Positions 5,980 through 13,014 of a stretch of DNA of 19,455 nt are shown here, piece after piece. Numbering within the stretch: the stretch's first letter is position 1; each line of letters begins with the position of its first letter. A program made the position numbers and the translations under genes. Under the pieces are notes generated by a model, which saw nothing but the letters and a program-made list of their open reading frames with translations, was not told the origin of the DNA and ran no database searches. The stretch is taken from assembly GCA_039936115.1 (NCBI GenBank), contig JBDTIZ010000058.1, positions 1 through 19,455 on the forward strand. Reading direction: 5' to 3'. The DNA is from DATIJJ01 sp039936115. GTDB taxonomy: Bacteria; Pseudomonadota; Gammaproteobacteria; DSM-16500.

Positions 5980-8019
5980 ATGAGCGCAGCACATCCCCAT
6001 GCGTCGAAAATGGATAATCCATATTTTCCCCACCTTTTTACACCTCTTGATTTAGGCCATACACAATTGCGCAATCGCATCATCATGGGGTCTATGCACA
6101 CAGGCTTGGAAGAGGAAAAAAATTCTGTAGAAAAAATAAAAGCTTTTTATGTCGAACGCGCTAAAGGCGGGGTTGGTTTGATTGTAACAGGCGGTATGGC
6201 ACCCAACTGGAGTGGTCGTTTAGCGCCATTTGCGTGTGATCTTATCTGGCCATGGCAAGTGGCTAAACATAAACAAATTACCGAAGCCGTGCACGCAGCA
6301 GGTAGCAAAATTGCTTTACAGATATTACACGCAGGTCGCTATGCTTATCATCCTTTGGCTGTTGCGCCTTCAGCAATTAAATCACCTATTTCACCTTTCA
6401 AGCCTAGAGCATTAACACGTTGGGGTATACGAAAAACCATTAATGATTTTGTTAATACAGCACTGCTCGCTCAAAAAGCAGGCTATGATGGTATAGAAAT
6501 CATGGGTTCAGAAGGTTATCTCATTAATCAATTTATTGTTACAAAAACCAATCTACGCAAAGATGAATGGGGCGGGAGTTTTCAAAATCGAATACGTTTT
6601 CCACTAGAAATCCTGCGTAAAACGCGTGCTGCTGTCGGCAAAAATTTTATCATTATTTTCAGAGTATCCATGCTTGATCTTGTAGAGGGTGGCTCAACAC
6701 TTGAAGAAGTCATTACGTTTGCAAAAGCAGTAGAAAATAATGGCGCCTCTATTATTAATACTGGCATTGGTTGGCATGAATCACGAGTTCCAACTATTGC
6801 TACACAAGTCCCACGCGCAGCTTTTACTTGGATTACAGCGCGCATACGCCAAGAAATTACTATTCCTATCGTTGCCACGAATCGTATTAATACGCCAGAT
6901 GTAGCTGAAGCAATATTGCGTGAAAACGAGGCTGATCTTGTTTCAATGGCAAGACCATTATTAGCTGATCCTGAATTTGCGAATAAAGCAGAGTTAGGAC
7001 GTCCTAGTGAAATTAATACTTGTATTGGCTGCAATCAAGCGTGCTTAGATCATGTTTTTGCCCAAAAACGAGCGACTTGTTTAGTCAATCCTTATGCGTG
7101 TTATGAAACTGAGCTCACTGCAAAACCACTGATCACGTCGCAACAAATTGCGGTAGTGGGCGCAGGTCCGGCGGGACTCGCTGCTGCACTCGCAGCTGCA
7201 AAACGCGGTCATCGCGTCACTTTGTTTGAGAAGGAAAATAGCATCGGTGGTCAACTCAATATTGCGCGACAGATTCCGGGAAAAGAAGAATTTAATGAAA
7301 CGATCCGCTATTTCACAACACAATTAGCACTTTCCACCGTCACTGTTAAACTTAATACTGAAGCCACTGCTGAAGTATTGAATCAATTCGATGCTGTCAT
7401 TTTAGCAACTGGTGTGAAACCACGCGCTGCTGGTATTCCTGGTGAAGACAATGCAAGAGTTCTTTCTTATCTCGATGTATTGCGTCACAAAAAACCGGTC
7501 GGAAAACGTGTAGTGATTATAGGCGCGGGGGGTATCGGTTTTGATGTTGCTGAATTTTTAGCACACACGGAAGAGGAGCGTGATACCCCGACGTGGCTCA
7601 AGCGTTGGGGCGTTGATCGTGAGTATCTCAATCGAGGTGCGTTATTGCCGCAACGAACCGCAGAAACATCGAATCGCGAAATTTACATGTTTCAACGTAA
7701 ATCTAATAAAATGGGCGCATCACTTGGTAAAACGACAGGTTGGATCTTGCGCGAAAAATTAAAAAAATATCGGGTGCGCATGCAGAGTGGGGTTGAGTAC
7801 AAACACATTACTGATGATGGGTTAGAGATTGTTTTCAAACAGCAAACACAAACATTAATGGCAGATAACATTGTCATATGTGCTGGGCAGTTACCTTTGT
7901 TAGAACTCAAAAATAAGATCCGCGTTCCTGTTTATCTTGTGGGTGGCGCTGATAAAGCGAGTGAATTGGATGCAAAGCGCGCTATTCGTCAAGGTACCGA
8001 AATCGGGTTAACCATTTAA
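5980..8019 (+). CDS. fadH: 2,4-dienoyl-CoA reductase (NADPH), FadH
   Basis: FadH reduces 2,4-dienoyl-CoA to 3-enoyl-CoA with NADPH, allowing beta-oxidation of polyunsaturated fatty acids in the cytoplasm. The 679 residues match the family (E. coli 672). Residues 1-345 form the FMN-binding old-yellow-enzyme TIM barrel with NRIIMGSMHTG at 32-42, Tyr180 and His266, which align with the E. coli catalytic Tyr166 and His252 at a constant offset of 14. Cysteines 348, 351, 355 and 367 (CIGCNQACLD, then CLVNP) bind the 4Fe-4S cluster. The FAD/NADPH domain opens with VVGAGPAG at 392-399 and has a second nucleotide motif VIIGAGGIG. ATG at 5980 sits 5 nt after AAGGAG; an in-frame TTG at 5977 is too close to the Shine-Dalgarno. 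It is a single gene with its own strong promoter. Confidence 0.95.
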   Translation: MSAAHPHASKMDNPYFPHLFTPLDLGHTQLRNRIIMGSMHTGLEEEKNSVEKIKAFYVERAKGGVGLIVTGGMAPNWSGRLAPFACDLIWPWQVAKHKQITEAVHAAGSKIALQILHAGRYAYHPLAVAPSAIKSPISPFKPRALTRWGIRKTINDFVNTALLAQKAGYDGIEIMGSEGYLINQFIVTKTNLRKDEWGGSFQNRIRFPLEILRKTRAAVGKNFIIIFRVSMLDLVEGGSTLEEVITFAKAVENNGASIINTGIGWHESRVPTIATQVPRAAFTWITARIRQEITIPIVATNRINTPDVAEAILRENEADLVSMARPLLADPEFANKAELGRPSEINTCIGCNQACLDHVFAQKRATCLVNPYACYETELTAKPLITSQQIAVVGAGPAGLAAALAAAKRGHRVTLFEKENSIGGQLNIARQIPGKEEFNETIRYFTTQLALSTVTVKLNTEATAEVLNQFDAVILATGVKPRAAGIPGEDNARVLSYLDVLRHKKPVGKRVVIIGAGGIGFDVAEFLAHTEEERDTPTWLKRWGVDREYLNRGALLPQRTAETSNREIYMFQRKSNKMGASLGKTTGWILREKLKKYRVRMQSGVEYKHITDDGLEIVFKQQTQTLMADNIVICAGQLPLLELKNKIRVPVYLVGGADKASELDAKRAIRQGTEIGLTI

Positions 8020-8130
8020 GACTAAAATATTTTGGCAGGTAAACAACATATCCCTTTTTCATGTTCTCTGCTTTGCTAGGGTTTGTTGACAATCGATTTA
8101 TCAAAGCCATATTGAAAGGATGCTGTTTTT

Positions 8131-8225
8131 ATGCTTTTGTAGGGGCGAACCTATGTGTTCGCCCAGCGGCGCCAATTCGAAGTTTAGCAAGGGCGAACAA
8201 CATAGGTTCGCCCCTACAAAAGCAT
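8131..8225. repeat. Nested-hairpin palindromic repeat, copy 1
   Basis: The arms 8131-8164 and 8191-8225 are inverted copies over about 34 bases, with a single-base indel. Each arm is itself a perfect hairpin: GGGCGAAC, a loop of 6-7 nt, GTTCGCCC. The element can fold either as two small hairpins or as one long stem, like bacterial REP/BIME elements. It lies downstream of fadH and may also act as a terminator or mRNA stabiliser. The interval 8020-8130 before it holds nothing recognised. Confidence 0.85.
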
Positions 8226-8278
8226 GGGCAAGAGCAACGACGAGGAGTTATGTTTAGCCTTAATAACAGGCCCTAGTA

Positions 8279-8449
8279 TCAAGTAAATCTTAATGGTGTG
8301 TAGGGAATTAAACGTCGTTCCGCCACTTCTGATTTAATATGACCTTGAGAATCCATAGCACAGATTGTGCGGACACGTAATTCCAATACTGGATGTGATT
8401 TACATTGTTCAGCAGTGATGCCAGCTTCCTTAAAGATCTCATTGATACA
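8279..8449 (-). pseudogene. C-terminal relic of an unrecognised gene
   Basis: The minus strand holds 56 sense codons and TGA with convincing protein composition: a helix (EIFKEAGITAEQCKSHP), then VLELRVRTICAMDSQGHIK and SEVAERRLIPYTPLRF at the end. Upstream in this frame is TAA (8450-8452), and no start codon with a Shine-Dalgarno is present. It looks like the surviving 3' end of a gene whose 5' part was lost when the region next to the ankyrin gene was rearranged. I cannot name the family. Confidence 0.45.
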
Positions 8450-8466
8450 TTACCACAAAGAAAATC

Positions 8467-10488
8467 TTAACGCGGACTGTTGCTACCCGAGCGCGGTAAT
8501 GGAGCCGATTGTGGCGATAATGGTGATTCATCTTTGATAGGGATAAATGTCTCTACTGTTTTATGTTGGGTGGATACAATTAAACTTTTAAACAGGCGCG
8601 GTGAGCTGCGCTTTCCTAATTTCATTTGTGTTTGGTCTAGCTCTATACATTGCTTCCATTGCTGTTTAGTATCCTCCTTAAATTTTGCATGTTGTTCTGC
8701 AAATTTGTTGGCTGCATCAGCTTCTTGACTTTTAATAGCAATCCAAGTGTTTATTGTTTTTATAAAATTCTGATTATTAGCTTGTGCAAAAGTTTTTTTA
8801 ACTTGCATTAACTGTGGGAGGGAGAATCGCGCAGGATAATTTTCTATCCATAAAGTCAAAACAGGTATTCTATGTTCGATAGATTTTTTTAATAGTAAAT
8901 CTACTGGAGTTTCATCTTTGCTGTCTTTTGCGCTTAAAATGGCTCCCGACTCACACAAACACTTAATCAATTGTATATCTAGTTTTTCTTCGGCAAGAGC
9001 GGCATGTAGGGGTGTAGTGGTTTTATCAGGTGAAGCTGGGCGCGCGGTATCAGGTCTATGTTTAAGTATAGAGTTTACATATTGCTGATCGACTGGATCG
9101 CTAGAGGAAATAAGTTTTACTAAGAGTGAGGTGAGAGCTGGTAAATCAAAAGATTTAGATGTTTTCTCAAAATAATTTAAGAGGTTGGTTTTGATTCTAG
9201 CAGCATGCTCTGGAGCAAGGGATTTAATTTTGAACCAAAGTTGATTAAGTTGTTCAGTGGAAAAATGCTCTGGGACTTTCTGCAGCAGAGAGTCAATTTC
9301 TTGATAGGCTTTGTTAGTTAATAAAATATCTAAGACTGTTTTACCTTGATTGTCGCGGATTGCCATCCATCGGGTCTGTCGAGTATCCCTAAATGATGGG
9401 CTGTAAGCTTCCCCAGATTCAAAAACTAAATTACAAAGTAACATAACAATCTCAAGATCAATAACGGGTTGCGATACTGCGGTATGAAGAGAAAAGTGGA
9501 CTCTATCACTTTCAAGCGACATCCGATCGGCTTCAGGTACTGGACGCGATACATTACCTTGAATTTTGAGATTCTTAGTCAGTATCCATTTCATGAAGTC
9601 AGTATCGCCTGCATCCATAAGTATTCTGAGTAACTGACCCAACGTCATTTCACTACAGATAAATATAATTTCTTTAATAGTATTTTCATAACGCTTGATC
9701 GCATCATAACTTAAATGGCGAATACATCGAGGCACGCTTCTTAGCAGTGATTCAATTGCGGAGTGTTCTTCTCTTTCAGTGAGTAGTGCAAGTATATCTT
9801 TGCCTGCTTTATTTTTTTCGCTGATTATTTTTTCATGTTCATTTAATAAGGCAATAGTTAAGCAATTTAAAAGTTCTTGATCGACAGGTGTTTGTTGTGC
9901 CGCTAGATGCAGAATGGTATTTTTTGTTTCAGAAACATATTTATGGTTAAGCACAAAGTAAGGATGAGGTAGCTGAGCAAGGAACTTGACCAAATCATTA
10001 TGTCGAGCTCGAACAAGTTCATAAATCGCTAATGGCAAACCCCAGTCAAAAGAACTATCAGCCAGATAATGATTACAGGATTGTTTTACGCCTGTCATTA
10101 TGTAATTTTCTATTTTTGTGTAAGGTTGTGATCTTAAGAATATAATCAATAACAACTGTTGGTCACGACAAATATATTTTTTTTCCAATGTAAGATAATC
10201 TTTAATGTGATAATAGCGGTAGATTGAGTCCCAGCGTTCTACTTTTAAATTTGGTACCCATTGCCCGTAATGGTTTTGTGTCTTCAGTAATTTTGCTATG
10301 GCATCAATATCTTCATCTTTTAATTCTCCCAGTTTTTCACTGGCTTCTAAAGCCTTACCTATCTCGTGAGGCTTGTGATTATAGGCATCTAAAATAGACT
10401 GGTATTTAGCGGGATAAGCTGAGTCACCAATACTTGTCAACGTATCTGCATCTATTGCTTCGTTTTCTTCTCTTGTTCTGCTATCCAT
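8467..10488 (-). CDS. Modular ankyrin-repeat protein, candidate secreted effector
   Basis: A 673-residue protein with no signal peptide or membrane segment. Three degenerate ankyrin-like units are visible near residues 189-239 (NTILHLAAQQ), 330-392 (FSLHTAVSQ, then DNQGKTVLDILLTN) and 490-534 (TTPLHAALAEEKLDIQLIKC, then DETPVDLLL). Each is followed by a similar helical stretch: AIESLLRSVP, EIDSLLQKVPEHFSTEQL, and LTLWIENYPARFSLPQL. The protein is thus roughly three copies of a composite module of 100-150 residues. Residues about 585-625 are charged and helical; the last 45 are Ser/Pro-rich and probably disordered. Start: ATG at 10488 with GGAGAGGA just upstream. Ankyrin proteins of this kind in Legionellales are often secretion-system effectors, but nothing here proves export. 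Confidence 0.8.
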   Translation of the reverse strand: MDSRTREENEAIDADTLTSIGDSAYPAKYQSILDAYNHKPHEIGKALEASEKLGELKDEDIDAIAKLLKTQNHYGQWVPNLKVERWDSIYRYYHIKDYLTLEKKYICRDQQLLLIIFLRSQPYTKIENYIMTGVKQSCNHYLADSSFDWGLPLAIYELVRARHNDLVKFLAQLPHPYFVLNHKYVSETKNTILHLAAQQTPVDQELLNCLTIALLNEHEKIISEKNKAGKDILALLTEREEHSAIESLLRSVPRCIRHLSYDAIKRYENTIKEIIFICSEMTLGQLLRILMDAGDTDFMKWILTKNLKIQGNVSRPVPEADRMSLESDRVHFSLHTAVSQPVIDLEIVMLLCNLVFESGEAYSPSFRDTRQTRWMAIRDNQGKTVLDILLTNKAYQEIDSLLQKVPEHFSTEQLNQLWFKIKSLAPEHAARIKTNLLNYFEKTSKSFDLPALTSLLVKLISSSDPVDQQYVNSILKHRPDTARPASPDKTTTPLHAALAEEKLDIQLIKCLCESGAILSAKDSKDETPVDLLLKKSIEHRIPVLTLWIENYPARFSLPQLMQVKKTFAQANNQNFIKTINTWIAIKSQEADAANKFAEQHAKFKEDTKQQWKQCIELDQTQMKLGKRSSPRLFKSLIVSTQHKTVETFIPIKDESPLSPQSAPLPRSGSNSPR

Positions 10489-10573
10489 TGCGATCCTCTC
10501 CTTCAGTTTTTAATGAGTGTCACGTTATTACTGGTGAAATATGTTGTCATCGTAAGCATAAGTATTTCGTTAT

Positions 10574-11035
10574 TTAGATTCTAACGTCACGCGATTCTTT
10601 TTGCATAGCGATATGTGGAATACCATCTTCATCATACATTTCACCATAGGTTCTAAATCCAAAGTCTTCATAAAATTTCTTCAAATAAAGCTGCGCAGAA
10701 CACTTAATATTAGTATTTGGAAAATGTATTTGGCAGTAACTGACTAATTCCTGGATTAACATTTTTCCATACCCTTTGCTGCGCGCTGATCTTGCTGTCA
10801 CTACCCGACCAAATACAATATAGTTTTCGATATCATTCGGTGGAAATACACGAATGTAAGCCGCTAGCGCATCATTTTCCATTCCCAGTAAATGCAAAGC
10901 AAAAATATCTTTGCCATCAGGATCAAGATACGCACAATGTTGTTCAACGACAAAAATTTCAGATCGTAATGCTAGAACATTATAGAGTTGTTGAGTTGTT
11001 AATTCAGAAAAATTGTACCAATTAAACGTAAGCAT
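10574..11035 (-). CDS. elaA: ElaA-type GNAT acetyltransferase
   Basis: A 153-residue GNAT-fold protein matching the ElaA family in length and sequence: WYNFSELTTQQLYNVLALRS at the N-terminus, FVVEQHCAYLDPDGKD at 28-43, the acetyl-CoA loop RSKGYGKML at 85-93, AQLYLKKFYEDFGF, and the family ending YDEDGIPHIAMQKE. It should transfer an acetyl group from acetyl-CoA to an amine; the physiological substrate of ElaA is not known. It lies 85 bases upstream of the ankyrin gene on the same strand and might share its transcript. The Shine-Dalgarno is weak (GGA). Confidence 0.9.
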   Translation of the reverse strand: MLTFNWYNFSELTTQQLYNVLALRSEIFVVEQHCAYLDPDGKDIFALHLLGMENDALAAYIRVFPPNDIENYIVFGRVVTARSARSKGYGKMLIQELVSYCQIHFPNTNIKCSAQLYLKKFYEDFGFRTYGEMYDEDGIPHIAMQKESRDVRI

Positions 11036-11209
11036 AGAATGTCCATTTTTTAAAGGTGAGTTAGAAGGGGAGGATCGGCACGCTCATCCTTGGCGCGATA
11101 ATTTTAAATATCTCTAACATAACAGATCATTAAAATAAATTGAATGTCTTCTGCCAATACAATTTCTGGGCTAGTATATAAGCTCTTTTGATTTATAAGA
11201 CTTTAGATA

Positions 11210-12538
11210 ATGAATGAATCCTCACAAATAATTGTCGTTGGTGCTGGTATCGCTGGTTTAACGGCCGCTTGGCAATTACAAAAATCTGGAATTAGTGTGG
11301 AAGTGCTGGAAGCAGAATCCATTGTCGGCGGCCGAATGCAAAGTATTCGAGTCGATGATGCAATAATTGATTCTGGCGCACAATTTCTTTCAAATATCTA
11401 TTCGGTTATCCCTAAATTAATCCAAGAAGCTGGATTAAGCGATAGCTATGTTGCAACTAAAGAGTGGGTAGGATTAATTAGTCATAAACATATTGCTTTA
11501 ATACATTCCAAAAAACCGTGGCATTTAGTTTCAAGTCATTTATTATCCGTGGCAGATTTTTTTCGTTTGGGGTTAAATCAATTTAAAATATTTGCACTCA
11601 AAAAAAAATCGTTATCGTTTAATGATATTACTACCTGGATACAATATGACGATATATTGGCATATGATTGGATTGTTAAAAATTTTGGTAAATCGATTGC
11701 AGATGAATTAACTTCGACATTGATCAATGGTTTTTATTTTCAATCTTTAAAAGAGTCATCAGCATCATTAGCAGCAGCGGTCGTTGGATTTTCTGCTTAT
11801 AAACCACAAACAATGACTTTAACGGGAGGCATGGGAAGTCTACCTAAAAAAATGGCCGAACAGTTAAATGTAAAAGTCGATGTCAGAGTGTTATCAATTG
11901 AAGAAAACTCGACGGGTGTTGTCATTGCTACAGATTCTGGCACCTATCAAGCAGATCACGTTATTCTTGCTGTTCCTGCCCCAAATGCAAAAAAAATTCT
12001 TCGAAATCCAGATGCGCACACATCGGCATTGTTTGACACGACTTACAGTTCAAGCGCAACAATTTCATTTTTAACACAAGATGATTGGTCGCCACCTGAG
12101 TCTATCTCTTGCGCTTATGGTTTTCTATTCAAGCCTCGCTGGAATACCAGAGTGGCCGCAATGACGATCGAGAACAATAAGTGTGCGTCACGTAAAACAC
12201 AAGGTTATCTGATTAATATAATGCTCTCTGATCTTTGGGCGAAGAAAATGCTTCATTTAAGCGACGATGAAATAGTTGCCGAGATCAGATCGGATGTTGA
12301 GAACGTGTTTCCAGCGATCTATCAACATATTCAAGCAAAGAATATATTTCGCTGGGAAAATGCCATGCCTTGCACGCCGATAGGGCGCGCTAAATTAGTA
12401 AAAGATTATAGAGATTCTAGAGTTTCTACGAATCGGGTTTGGTTGGCGGGGGATTACCTTGGATTTCCATGGACAGATAGTGCAGCGCAAACGGGTGTGT
12501 GGGCTTCGAGTCAAGTCATTCAATCCTATCTTCTGTAG
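11210..12538 (+). CDS. FAD-dependent amine oxidase / protoporphyrinogen oxidase-like protein
   Basis: A 442-residue flavoprotein. The N-terminal dinucleotide-binding unit is IIVVGAGIAGLTAAWQLQ with GAGIAG at 11-16, the ribose-binding acidic residue in VLEAE, and GGRM at 40-43. The C-terminal FAD motif is WLAGDYLGFPWTDSAAQTG at about 411-429. This architecture is shared by flavin amine oxidases, HemY-type protoporphyrinogen oxidases and phytoene desaturase-like enzymes; the substrate cannot be read from sequence. It is divergently oriented to elaA. The stop codon TAG is the GTAG at the edge of a palindromic repeat, so the present C-terminus (QSYLL) was set by insertion of, or erosion up to, that repeat. 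The Shine-Dalgarno is poor. Confidence 0.82.
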   Translation: MNESSQIIVVGAGIAGLTAAWQLQKSGISVEVLEAESIVGGRMQSIRVDDAIIDSGAQFLSNIYSVIPKLIQEAGLSDSYVATKEWVGLISHKHIALIHSKKPWHLVSSHLLSVADFFRLGLNQFKIFALKKKSLSFNDITTWIQYDDILAYDWIVKNFGKSIADELTSTLINGFYFQSLKESSASLAAAVVGFSAYKPQTMTLTGGMGSLPKKMAEQLNVKVDVRVLSIEENSTGVVIATDSGTYQADHVILAVPAPNAKKILRNPDAHTSALFDTTYSSSATISFLTQDDWSPPESISCAYGFLFKPRWNTRVAAMTIENNKCASRKTQGYLINIMLSDLWAKKMLHLSDDEIVAEIRSDVENVFPAIYQHIQAKNIFRWENAMPCTPIGRAKLVKDYRDSRVSTNRVWLAGDYLGFPWTDSAAQTGVWASSQVIQSYLL

Positions 12539-12626
12539 GGGCGAACCTATGTGTTTCGCCCTCTGAATCGAATAAAAACATTCGCAAATTGAGACCGCAG
12601 GGCGAACACGTAGGTTCGCTCCTACA
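12534..12626. repeat. Nested-hairpin palindromic repeat, copy 2
   Basis: The left arm begins TGTAGGGGCGAACC and the right arm ends GGTTCGCTCCTACA; both match copy 1 at 8131-8225 with a few changes. The centre differs in sequence and length. The left end overlaps the TAG stop codon of the amine oxidase gene. Confidence 0.8.
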
Positions 12627-12716
12627 AAAGGCAATAGAGGAGTTGCTATTTCTTGTCAGAAAATGCAATATATGCCGCTCTTGATCATAGCGATACGGCC
12701 AGCACTAAACTGGCGC

Positions 12717-12722
12717 TATAAT
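12717..12722 (+). promoter_or_regulatory. -10 element upstream of tRNA-Leu
   Basis: A perfect TATAAT lies 53 bases before the mature tRNA 5' end. The -35 position (near 12694) matches poorly. It is the best promoter candidate between the repeat and the tRNA. Confidence 0.35.
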
Positions 12723-12775
12723 ACTAAATTTTATCCATAGGCTATTGATTCAATTCAACACAGATCACCTATCTT

Positions 12776-12860
12776 GCGAAAGTGGCGGAATTGGTAGACG
12801 CACTGGTTTTAGGTACCAGCGGGGTAACCCGTGAGAGTTCGAGTCTCTCCTTTCGCACCA
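12776..12860 (+). tRNA. tRNA-Leu, anticodon UAG
   Basis: The 7-bp acceptor stem pairs GCGAAAG (12776-12782) with CTTTCGC (12850-12856), followed by discriminator A and an encoded CCA. The anticodon stem CTGGT/ACCAG encloses the loop TTTAGGT, giving anticodon TAG (reads CUA and other CUN codons). A long variable arm (GCGGGGTAACCCGT region) marks class II leucine tRNA, and GAGTTCGAGTCTC is the T arm. It lies directly upstream of tig. Confidence 0.96.
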
Positions 12861-12918
12861 TCTACCTAGTTTTTACGCTTAAAGACCTTTTTAGGTTTCA
12901 TTACACCCCATTTTTCAC

Positions 12919-12924
12919 TATAAT
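12919..12924 (+). promoter_or_regulatory. -10 element between tRNA-Leu and tig
   Basis: A perfect TATAAT sits about 95 bases before the tig start; the -35 (TTTCAT region) is weak. CCCCATTT (12906-12913) resembles a sigma-32 -10, but no CTTGAAA lies at the required 13-15 base spacing. Initiation here would put the terminator-like hairpin 12933-12970 at the extreme 5' end of the transcript. Confidence 0.35.
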
Positions 12925-12932
12925 ATCGTCCC

Positions 12933-12970
12933 AAGGGATTATCTTCATCGGAAGATCCCCTTTGTTTTTT
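12933..12970 (+). terminator. Intrinsic terminator-like hairpin between tRNA-Leu and tig
   Basis: AAGGG (12933-12937) pairs with CCCTT (12958-12962) and ATCTTC (12941-12946) with GAAGAT (12951-12956), with an ATCG loop and a small internal loop. TTTTTT follows at 12965-12970. It likely ends the tRNA transcript, but because it lies downstream of the only clear -10 it could also attenuate tig. Confidence 0.6.
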
Positions 12971-13014
12971 ATACCTAATTTTAAATTGTTGTGGATTGAT
13001 GACTGAGGGTTGTT

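Noticed and set aside
6582..7034. A 150-codon minus-strand open frame within fadH
   Set aside because: It lies wholly inside a well-supported FadH coding region, shows no family motif, and is a mirror of its codon pattern.
8086..8115. TTGACA with TATTGA, 18 bases apart, resembling a promoter
   Set aside because: No gene on the + strand follows; only the palindromic repeat and a minus-strand relic lie downstream.
8131..8225. CRISPR or insertion sequence at the inverted repeat
   Set aside because: There is no array of direct repeats with spacers and no transposase; the structure is a two-armed palindrome.
8061..8276. A 71-codon + strand open frame after fadH
   Set aside because: Most of it is the translated palindromic repeat, and the rest has no Shine-Dalgarno or recognisable protein pattern.
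12395..12684. Open frames on both strands across the second palindromic repeat
   Set aside because: Their shared protein-like stretch (VGANLCV) is just translation of the repeat arm, which also appears in the frame at 8061-8276.
12877..12913. Possible sigma-32 promoter before tig (CTTAAAG and CCCCATTT)
   Set aside because: The spacer is 21-22 bases, outside the 13-15 base range usual for RpoH promoters.
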